A stretch of DNA of 64,000 nt from Rapana venosa (taxonomy: Eukaryota; Mollusca; Gastropoda; Neogastropoda; Muricidae). Positions 56,135 through 64,000 of the stretch are shown here, one piece after another; the stretch's first letter is position 1; each line of letters starts with the position of its first letter. The position numbers and the translations under genes are program-made. The notes below the pieces were generated by a model. It was not told where the DNA came from. It searched no databases and saw only the letters and a list, made by a program, of their open reading frames with translations. The stretch lies in assembly GCA_028751875.1 (NCBI GenBank), contig CM054134.1:51816812-51880811 (forward strand). The letters run 5' to 3'.

Positions 56135-57592
56135 TTACGCTCGCTCTCTCACACAAACTTGAAAAGGCTCCACGTCTGTAGCCAGAGAAAAGCGGGCCTT
56201 AAACTCGTAGTCGGGATGACCGGGAGGCTTGAAGAACTGCAGGCGTTGCATGAGCGTGGCGAAGAACAGGAAGAGTTCAATTCGTGCCAGGAATTCGCCC
56301 ACACATCGACGACGTCCCAGAGAAAAGACAGGGGCTTGCTCCACCAGTGCTCTGTCCAGCTGACCCTCACTGTCCAGGAACCGCTGAGGTCGGAAGACTT
56401 TGGGATCCCCCCACAGCTTCTCATCCATGTAGACAGAATAGAGATTGACCAGGACCACGGTGTCTTTGGGAATGTCATAACCTTGCAGGGTGGTGTCACA
56501 GGTAGTGGCATGTGGAAGAGTCATTGGAATGACGCCAATGTAGCGGAGGACTTCAAAAACAGTGGCCTCCACCAGGGGCAGCTGGGCACGGTCAGCAAGT
56601 GTGACGTCACGGCTCTGACCCACCACTTGGTCGATTTGCTGGAAAACCTCCTCCTGGATTTCGGGAAAGCCCACCATGAGAGCCACGCACCATTTGAGAG
56701 TTGAAGTCACAGTTGAAGAAGCAGCACCCACAATTGTGGACAGACTTTCCATCAGGTGGGACTTGTCAGTTCCCAGTGCTTTCTCTTCCTCTGTCAGCTG
56801 GTTTCCGGCGTGGATCAAACCATCGGTGATATCTCTCAGGTTTTCCCTATCAAATGAAGACTCGTGCTCTTCAACTTTCTTGGTTGTGAATTCCTTAGCC
56901 TCTGTCATCAGCTCCGTAAATCTAGATACCTTGCTGGGCATGAGATGGCGGAGCCACGGCATGACATTCATGGGGTTTCCTGGGGAGTTGAAGACGTTGA
57001 ACTCCCCCAAGAGTTTTTGAAAAGCCTCGGAATCAGGATCATCTTTGCTTGCGTCGCTCCTGTCGAAACATAATTTGTATATGATTCTAAAGCCAACAGA
57101 GTTTAGTTCGAGAAGAGGATCAAAGCTTTTCCCTCTATGAGACACAAACTGCTGAATGACTTCTTTGGTATTTGATGCAATGATGCTTTCGATTGGATTC
57201 TTACGGGCATTGCTGTATGTGTAAATAACGTTATTCACAATTTTGCGATGTACTTTGTAGACAGGGCCATATCCCTTATAGCTTACAGAACTCTTCATTA
57301 TGCGACCTGCAGCAAAGTCAGGTCTTCCCGCAAAATCCTCTTTCTTGGTAAGGAGAGCTTCTTTGATGGCGTCAACACCGTTGATAACGACTGCAGGCCA
57401 GCTTCCCATCTGGATACTGATGACATCGCCGTACTTTTTCCGCATTTGGTTGAAGGTGAGGGATGGCTGAGGGCCGAAGAAGGGCAGATAACCCACCAGC
57501 GGCAGACCCCAAGGTCCAGGTGGCAAGCGGTAACGTTTCCTTCGCAGCAGCTTCAGCAGGAGGAAGGTGACGATGAAGATAGCTGCCGCTGT
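56135..57592 (-). CDS. Cytochrome P450, clan-2-like, gene 2, exon 2
   Basis: It encodes residues 18-502 of the second tandem P450 (model numbering with exon 1 at 60519-60569). All motifs of gene 1 are kept: anchor 18-33, PPGP at 41-44, Tyr129 in the C-helix, GAASST at 306-311, EVLR 364-367, FRPQRF, and FSLGRRRCVG with Cys447. It differs from gene 1 at 28 of 485 residues, 23 of them between residues 137 and 258, the region holding the F-G helices and substrate-recognition sites 2-3 in this family. Residues 259-502 differ at only three positions. The acceptor TTGCAG/ACA is at 57593/57592. The reading frame is intact, so both copies appear functional, perhaps with different substrates. Confidence 0.95.
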   Translation of the reverse strand, partial: TAAAIFIVTFLLLKLLRRKRYRLPPGPWGLPLVGYLPFFGPQPSLTFNQMRKKYGDVISIQMGSWPAVVINGVDAIKEALLTKKEDFAGRPDFAAGRIMKSSVSYKGYGPVYKVHRKIVNNVIYTYSNARKNPIESIIASNTKEVIQQFVSHRGKSFDPLLELNSVGFRIIYKLCFDRSDASKDDPDSEAFQKLLGEFNVFNSPGNPMNVMPWLRHLMPSKVSRFTELMTEAKEFTTKKVEEHESSFDRENLRDITDGLIHAGNQLTEEEKALGTDKSHLMESLSTIVGAASSTVTSTLKWCVALMVGFPEIQEEVFQQIDQVVGQSRDVTLADRAQLPLVEATVFEVLRYIGVIPMTLPHATTCDTTLQGYDIPKDTVVLVNLYSVYMDEKLWGDPKVFRPQRFLDSEGQLDRALVEQAPVFSLGRRRCVGEFLARIELFLFFATLMQRLQFFKPPGHPDYEFKARFSLATDVEPFQVCVRERA

Positions 57593-58037
57593 CTGCAACA
57601 ACACAGTCGGTCACAGGTGAACCAGGACAGGAGGAGTAACAGGTTCTAGTAAGCGTTTCTAAAGTTAGAGACACTGATCATTCATAGGAATACATCAAGA
57701 AAATTAATCAATTTGAGTCGTGTCGCATTACCCAATCACGAAACTTGGCAAGGCGCTCACTCACCAGTAGTCTGCCATTACAATTTTCTCTGGTCTCACT
57801 CTCACCAGTGTCATTCCGGTCAACTTTATTTCCCGCTTTGCTGGCTCTCTGCTTAGACTTCATAGGAAGTCGGAGTGTGAGGGGAAGCTGAGCTGAATGA
57901 ATAGTCAAAGAGGGCGTCGCTTGTAGGGGTCGGCTGGCTGGCGTGTTAGGAATTCTGAACTTCCATAACCTGAGCCTGAGAGGTGGGTGCTCAGGTTAGG
58001 GGTGTTACCGGGGCAGAGGAATGCAGCGACTGGAGTG

Positions 58038-58046
58038 TGTGTGTGT

Positions 58047-58086
<40 letters not shown>

Positions 58087-58175
58087 TGTGTGTGTGTGTG
58101 AGTGAGAGTGTATGTATGTATGTGTGTGTGAGTGAGAGTGTATGTATGTGTGTGTGTGTGTGTGTTTGTGTGTGT
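58038..58175. repeat. (TG)n microsatellite with TATG blocks
   Basis: GT repeats to about 58100, then alternating GTATGTATG and GTGTGTG. Confidence 0.93.
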
Positions 58176-58599
58176 ATTTTTAGGATATTTTACTACTCCC
58201 TCTAATAAATGTTGGTTTTTTTGCTCTTGCGATAGTTGTTTTTGCTTCTTGTTCCAACTTATACCTTGTGGTTAGTGAAATAGGCGTGCATATTGTTTAC
58301 AGAGTACAGTTTTTAGTAGAATAGATATAGTGCATCGTAATGAAATGATGCTGATCTCAGTGTATTAAACGTTACAATTTATTTGTGCATTGCCGTATGT
58401 CTATGCGCCCTGTGTGTGCGCGTGCGTGCGTGCATGTTTATATTTGTGCGTGCGTGCATGGAATTTTAAAGATAATTTTTTTAAAAGGTTGAATTTTAAT
58501 TATTTTCTGTGCTAAATGTTTTCCAGTTTATTGTTCTTATATATGGCTTGCAACCCACATGAGCCCCTCTGCTGATTGCATTGAGGTATTAGTGTATCT

Positions 58600-58722
58600 G
58601 TATTGGTATTGGTAAATTTAATACCACTTTCAGTCACGGCAGATTTCTTTGTGTTAAATTCGGGCTGATCTCTCTCCAAGGATAGTGCATCGCCACAAGA
58701 GCAGCGCCACCTTTTTAAAAAA
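58600..58722 (-). mobile_element. SINE-B 3' part
   Basis: + strand text ATACCACTTTCAGTCACGG, AAATTCGGGCTGATC and GCCACAAGAGCAGCGCCACC is the complement of the family's 3' domain. Confidence 0.75.
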
Positions 58723-58803
58723 AACAACGTTTCATTTTCCTGTCGGACAGTTTATTTACTTCTCTTTCAGAATGACTTTTTAAAAATAATTATATAAATA
58801 TGA

Positions 58804-58805
<2 letters not shown>

Positions 58806-58891
<86 letters not shown>

Positions 58892-58939
58892 GATCTATCA
58901 ATCTATCTATCTGTTTATCTTTCTCTCTCTCTCTATCTA

Positions 58940-58990
<51 letters not shown>

Positions 58991-59010
58991 CTATCTCTAT
59001 CCCCTATCCT

Positions 59011-59047
<37 letters not shown>

Positions 59048-59134
59048 ATCTATCTATCTATCTCTATCTCTATCTCTATCTCTATCTCTCCATCCCTCTA
59101 TCTATCTATCTATCTATCTATGTATGTATGTATG

Positions 59135-59197
<63 letters not shown>
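58806..59197. repeat. (TCTA)n microsatellite array, about 390 bp
   Basis: The array is mostly perfect TCTA, with TCTC-rich and TATG interruptions. The long Ser/Tyr/Leu/Ile frame across it is an artefact. Confidence 0.95.
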
Positions 59198-59224
59198 GTG
59201 CATTTACAGACTTTACCAGGGACA

Positions 59225-59455
59225 ACTTTCTTGTTGTAGAGTGTTCCTTAAGCTGCTCTGAATGCGTGTTGCGCACAGAACCTCAGTTTATCGGTGTTTT
59301 TTTTAAATTGTCTCATCCGAAAGACTAGCACCCAGGCTACCACTCAAGGTCTTAGTGGGTCAGAGGTGGGAAAAGCAAACGCACAAACAGGGATGGAACC
59401 CACACTTTTCACTTTCTAGACAAGGCGCGTTAGCGCTAGACTACGGTTCCACGTA
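59225..59455 (-). mobile_element. tRNA-headed SINE, other family
   Basis: The minus strand shows GTGGAACCGTAGTCTAGCGC as A-box region and GTGGGTTCCATCCCTG as B-box. A central piece with AGTCTTTCGGATGAGAC, the domain shared with SINE-A and SINE-B, follows. Confidence 0.6.
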
Positions 59456-59589
59456 TTTTCTCTGCTTCAAATCTTCAAGGACATGGATATAAATAGTTAA
59501 AGATCTTTACTTGTTAGCTTACAGACACCCGTGCCTTTAAAATACAGGTTCGATCACCAACTTTTCTTCCATTTACTAGTCTTTAAGAT

Positions 59590-59870
59590 TGAAGCGCTCC
59601 TTACTTCAGTGGAAAAAATCCGCAAACTAAAGTGGCGCGGGCGCGTCACACGAACATCTGGACTGGCCAAGACTGTCCTACAGGGAACAGTACAAGGAGG
59701 GAGATTAAGAGGCAGACAGAGAAAACGATGAGAAGACAACATCATAGAGTGAACTGGCCTTGAGTGGCACGAATTGCTACGGAAAGCTGAAGACCATGGG
59801 GAGTGGAGGAAGCTGGTTGCAAAATCTACATTGGTGCCCCCACGGTCCACGGGACTACGGGTTAGGTAAA
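59590..59870 (+). pseudogene. LINE C-terminal fragment
   Basis: The frame reads KIRKLKWRGRVTRTSGLAKT, VLQGTVQGGRLRGRQRKR, then (past a stop at 59729-59731) EDNIIE, an ELLRKAEDHGEWRKLV segment and an STLVPPRSTGLRVR end. This is the conserved C-terminal tail of a LINE polyprotein widespread in marine invertebrates. The rest of the element is absent, so it is 5'-truncated. Confidence 0.75.
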
Positions 59871-59879
59871 GGTGAAGGA

Positions 59880-60310
59880 GACTATTCTTTAAATGATAGT
59901 CCGGGTGTTAGTCTTTTGAATGAGACAAAAAAAGCAAGGTGTCGCTTGCAACACACAATCAGCGCACGTATAAGAATCTGTAGAAACAAAAGACCTGTCA
60001 TCAGCAAAATAGGAAACAAATATCCATTCCGGCAGGAACGTTTAAAAATATATAAATGGGGTGGCGCTACTCTTGTGGCGACATACTCTTTCCAAGGAGA
60101 GGCGAGTCTCCTGAATCTCACGTAGAGCAATCTGGTAACCGTAAACTGGTGTACAATGCAATATTGTGAAATACAAACCAGCCCAACACAATACAAGTAA
60201 CACAGCTCAACTCAATACAATAGAATACAATAATACGACACAGTGCAACGCAATACAATGCAGTGCAACACAACTAAATACAATACAACACAACACAATA
60301 CAATTATTAT
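59880..60310 (+). mobile_element. SINE-B with expanded (ACAAT)n tail
   Basis: A diverged central part (GTTAGTCTTTTGAATGAGAC) is followed by GGTGGCGCTACTCTTGTGGC, then AAACTGGTGTACAATGC and about 130 bp of degenerate ACAAT/ACACA pentanucleotides. Confidence 0.7.
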
Positions 60311-60518
60311 CAAACACACTTAAAAAAACAAAACCATGGCAACAAGAGAGTTGTTAATGGCAAGATCCTGTAGAGAAAAAAATCTCTCTCATATATGGAA
60401 ACAAACATCTGACATTTTAAACAATCCCAAACAGACAACATCACAACAAAACAACTCAAATTTGCGAACGCTCTCCCCCACCCCCAGAACACACTCCTAA
60501 ACAAACAAATCGTATTAC

Positions 60519-60569
60519 CTGAAATCCTCCGGGAAAAACGCTGTCAGAAACGGTGTCAGCCATTTCCAT
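60519..60569 (-). CDS. Cytochrome P450 gene 2, exon 1 (start codon exon)
   Basis: It encodes MEMADTVSDSVFPGGFQ, then CAG/GTAATA, phase 0, as in gene 1. Eight of 17 residues differ from gene 1, far more than in exon 2. Another in-frame ATG lies nine codons upstream (MERGEGKQA), so the protein could be 511 residues; gene 1 has no equivalent ATG, so the shared start is preferred. Confidence 0.8.
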
Positions 60570-60998
60570 AGCTTGTTTACCTTCTCCCCTCTCCATCCCT
60601 GTTCTGAAATACAAACTGGAAAACCTGTCGACAGACAGCTCTTGTAGACTCTCAGGTCTCCCCTCCTTCACACGAAACTTCTCAACGGCAAGTGACACGC
60701 AGACCAGATTGCCTTACTGCAGGCAAACAACATGCGCAGGAAGGCAGTATCGTTTTGCGGGCAACCTGCTATTACCGCTCGTCCACACACAGTGATTATT
60801 GACATAATTTTCTGACAGGCGACAGACAATGCTGCGCTCTGCTATTTAAGTGTTGTTGTATCCTGTATTGAAAGTAGGGCAACAGTTCATTTGGCGGGCA
60901 AATCTGCTTTTAAAAAACAAAACAAAACAATGCAAATTGTTAACGGTGGTAGTCGCGTTATAGTCCTGTAACTGGTACAACATGCTGAAGTTATACCA
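60570..60998. other. Upstream region of P450 gene 2
   Basis: It should hold the 5' UTR and promoter. The first 35 bases are conserved with gene 1, and looser similarity continues for about 200 bases. No TATA box or named response element could be assigned. Confidence 0.4.
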
Positions 60999-61290
60999 GC
61001 CGCCGTGGCGCAGTGGTTAGCGCCTTGGGTTACGGACTGGAAGGTCGCGGGTTCGAATCCCATAAGAGTCATAGGGATTTTTCGGACTCCGGCCGGCTCC
61101 TACCCAGAGTGGGTGTGCTGTGGGCTCAGTGGGAAGACTTGTACCGCACAGTCGAGCTTCATCCACTTAACGTATGCGAGTTTTGAGAGTGTTGCTCAAC
61201 TTACCTGACCAACACTGCAGGGGGTGTCTGTATCTCTCGGGCCCGGTTGATGCCGGGATACATTATGATAGTAAAGGTAGAGTACAGCCC
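60999..61290 (+). mobile_element. tRNA-headed SINE, well preserved
   Basis: GCCGCCGTGGCGCAGTGGTTA (A-box) and CGCGGGTTCGAATCCCA (perfect B-box) lie at normal tRNA spacing, but no complementary acceptor stem follows. The body contains GACTCCGGCCGGCTCC, CAGTCGAGCTTCATCC and GGGCCCGGTTGATGCCGGG. A SINE and not a tRNA gene. Confidence 0.75.
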
Positions 61291-61628
61291 TGTCAAGTAG
61301 TCTCAAAGCATAGGCACTTCCATAGCAGCATTATTACGTCATCCCCATTATCATTAATCATTATGCAATAAAACACCACCAATACTTGCCTCTGATTGGC
61401 CTCTGACCAGTTGCTCTGGTCTCATGGTGACCTCAGATTCGGTTTCCCCATAATTATAAATCTGTATCTATGGTGGGTCTTTGTCAGAGCCTGTGGGGAT
61501 GGAGGTTCTACGGAGGGAGGAACGGTGGTTGGAGGGACGTTGTGGTGGACTGCAGATAATTCAGCCATACGTATTGTTTTTGCTTCTTGAGCCGAACCAC
61601 CCGCTTGGGGCAAAGGAGAAATTGAAAC
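61291..61628. other. No gene recognised
   Basis: Ordinary sequence between a SINE and a CA array; frames are short and unremarkable. Confidence 0.5.
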
Positions 61629-61761
61629 ACACACACACACACACAAAACCACTCACTCACACATACACACACACTCACACACACAAACTCACACACACAC
61701 AAACACACACACACACACACACTCACACACACACTCACAAACACTCACTCACACACACTCA

Positions 61762-61844
<83 letters not shown>

Positions 61845-61862
61845 CTCGCACGCACTCACACA
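61629..61862. repeat. (CA)n microsatellite
   Basis: CA repeats with CTCA and AACA variants. Confidence 0.95.
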
Positions 61863-62205
61863 CACGGGATTGCCTAGTGGTTAGAACATTGCGCTCGCAA
61901 TCTGACGACCTGGGTTCGATTCCCGTTGAAGGGGATATTTTCCCTTGGAGTTAACTTCAGTGCAGACTCCACTCTCCCCAAAAGTCCTTCGGATGAGACA
62001 CTAAACCGAGGTCCTGTGTGCGAACGCACGCAGAACATCTTGCGCACACGTTAAATACTGTTTCGCTTTTCGTAAGATTAGGCCATTGTGTGCCGGTGGG
62101 AACAGATGACAATTTACAAAACCGCATACACTAGGGGATTGGATGTAAAAAGCACATGAGTGCTTATTCCATTATCCTCGATATAAAAGAATTGAATAAA
62201 AAAAA
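61863..62205 (+). mobile_element. SINE-A, full length, inserted in a CA array
   Basis: Head ATTGCCTAGTGGTTAGAAC and GGGTTCGATTCCCGTTG, central CCTTCGGATGAGACACTAAA and CCGAGGTCCTGTGTGC, end CTTATTCCATTATCCTCGAT. CA repeats lie on both sides. Confidence 0.88.
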
Positions 62206-62985
<780 letters not shown>

Positions 62986-63145
62986 TTCTCTAAAAAACAA
63001 CAACACACACACACAGTGCAACACCTGCTACTTTGTACAAAAAAGGGTCTGGGTTATCCAATTACCTCTAATATAATGTTTTAGAATGGTGGAGTTTTAT
63101 GTTTCTCTGTCTCTCTGTCTCCCTCCCTCCCTCCTCTTTCTTTTT

Positions 63146-63500
63146 AAAAATTTATTTTCTTATTTCGGGGATAATGGAATAAGCACTTATGTGCTTTTTT
63201 ACATCCGTCACCGTGTGTACGCAGCTTTATAAATTTTGTCACCCGTTCCTACCAGCACACAATGGCCTACTCTTCAAAAATTCAGAACTGGTTTAACGTA
63301 TGTGCAAGATGTTCTGCGTGCGTTTGCACACGAGACCTCGTTTATAGTCTCATCCGAAGGATTTTGGGGAGAAGGGAGTCGGTACTGATGTTAAAGGGGA
63401 GAATATCCCTTTTGAACAGGATTCGAAACCAGGTCAGCAGATCATGAACGCAATGTGCAAAGCTCTAATGCTCTTACCAACCAGGCTATTCCGTCCCCTG
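63146..63500 (-). mobile_element. SINE-A, full length
   Basis: The reverse complement shows the complete order of head, central domain and 3' signature. On the + strand: TTCGGGGATAATGGAATAAG, CACCCGTTCCTACCAGC, TAGTCTCATCCGAAGGATTT and, at the far end, AACCAGGCTATTCCGTCCCC as the A-box side. Confidence 0.85.
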
Positions 63501-63880
63501 TATGTGCGTGTGCGTGTGCGTGTGCGTGAGCGTGTGTGTGCGCGCGCGTGCGCGCGCAGGCGTCTATGTCTGTGTCTGTCTGTGAATCTGTCTGTCTGAC
63601 TGTCTGTCTGTCTCTGTCTCTCTGTGTGAGATGATGATAATGATTGTTTGCGGGTTTGTTTGTTTGGGGATTTTTTGGCTTGTTTTTTGTTGTTGTTTTT
63701 TCGTTGGTGAGAGCCTGGTGTAAAAAAGAAAAAAAACCATGATCTTATCCATTTACTCTCAATAAACAGTTGGAGTTGGAGTTCTCTCTCCCCACTCTCT
63801 TTCTCATGACTTAGCATGTTACTGTCCTTTATGACAACAAACAGAGATATATTACTGATATCTCATATACTGGTCTTTCA
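63500..63880. other. No gene recognised; GT/GCGC and GTCT repeats
   Basis: CGTGTGCGTG repeats to 63560 and CTGT repeats to 63630, then unique-looking DNA. Confidence 0.5.
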
Positions 63881-63935
63881 GCGAAGTCGGAATGCCACTA
63901 CCTTAATGGTGTGATAAAAAAAAAGGTCGCATTTG
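63881..63935 (+). repeat. Repeat-E fragment
   Basis: GCGAAGTCGGAATGCCAC and ACCTTAATGGTGTGATAAAA, then C-rich low-complexity sequence to the end of the window. Confidence 0.6.
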
Positions 63936-64000
63936 CCAAACCCCTCCCTCCCCCCAACCCCCCCCCCCACCCCCCAAACCCTTAAAAACAACCCACCAAC

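Larger units (their letters stand above)
57593..60518 (-). other. Intron 1 of P450 gene 2
   Basis: About 2.9 kb, beginning GTAATA and ending TTGTTGCAG. The first 90 bases next to exon 2 are almost identical to gene 1 (one mismatch), then similarity drops sharply. It contains (TG)n, a long TCTA array, two SINE-B copies, a tRNA-headed repeat and a LINE tail. Confidence 0.75.
53995..60700. repeat. Segmental duplication, unit 2 (holds the second P450 gene)
   Basis: Collinear with 36541-46700 through seven anchor blocks. It is shorter mainly because it lacks the SINE-C, the expanded minisatellite and part of the intron insertions. It carries its own microsatellites at 58.0-59.2 kb. Confidence 0.8.

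Noticed and set aside
58800..59261. Ser/Tyr/Ile-repeat protein of 153 residues
   Set aside because: It is the translation of a TCTA microsatellite.
60999..61075. A tRNA gene
   Set aside because: A- and B-boxes are perfect, but the acceptor stem does not pair and a SINE body follows. The same applies to the other tRNA-like heads.

Overview
This window looks like nuclear DNA of an animal, most likely a marine mollusc and perhaps a gastropod. The species-group guess is an inference. It rests on intron-containing genes, several non-LTR retrotransposon families, tRNA-derived SINEs with a shared central domain, and very dense CA/GA/TCTA microsatellites. Nothing bacterial is present, so most open frames are chance or repeat-derived. 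Two 500-N blocks are scaffold gaps. Stretches around 1.0-1.3, 5.2-9.3, 11.3-17.3 and 31.6-34.0 kb carry inflated homopolymers and frequent single-base indels, and look like poorly polished consensus.

Real host genes. (1) Three minus-strand exons at 9.8-12.2 kb encode part of a TGF-beta/activin type I receptor kinase, from the GS-domain edge to the catalytic loop. The other exons were not found. (2) Two tandem cytochrome P450 genes of clan-2 character lie on the minus strand. Each has a tiny 17-codon first exon joined in phase 0 to one large exon: 46635-46685 with 41242-42699, and 60519-60569 with 56135-57592. Each model protein is 502 residues. They sit in a segmental duplication whose non-coding flanks have diverged while most of exon 2 is almost identical. 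Substitutions concentrate in the middle of the protein, a pattern suggesting gene conversion around a divergent substrate-recognition island.

Mobile DNA by region. 14.25-17.37 kb (+) and 19.53-22.64 kb (-) are two copies of one RTE-like LINE; the second is full length with an 11-bp target-site duplication. 25.7-27.4 kb (-) is a broken LINE with an RNase H domain. 29.0-29.75 kb (+), next to a gap, holds a packaging-type ATPase like that of Polinton/Maverick elements or related viruses. 31.8-35.0 kb (-) is a second RTE family with an intact endonuclease frame. 50.7-51.8 kb (-) is a CR1/L2-like LINE, and 59.6-59.9 kb (+) is another LINE tail.

Short repeats recur throughout: SINE-A (tRNA head, about 340 bp), SINE-B, SINE-C (a tRNA A-box fused to a 5S rRNA-like segment), SINE-D, a short Repeat-E, foldback/MITE-like palindromes, a 41-bp minisatellite (4.2-4.9 kb) and a roughly 29-bp minisatellite (38.9-40.2 kb) that expanded in only one P450 duplicate. 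These family names are local labels used here only.
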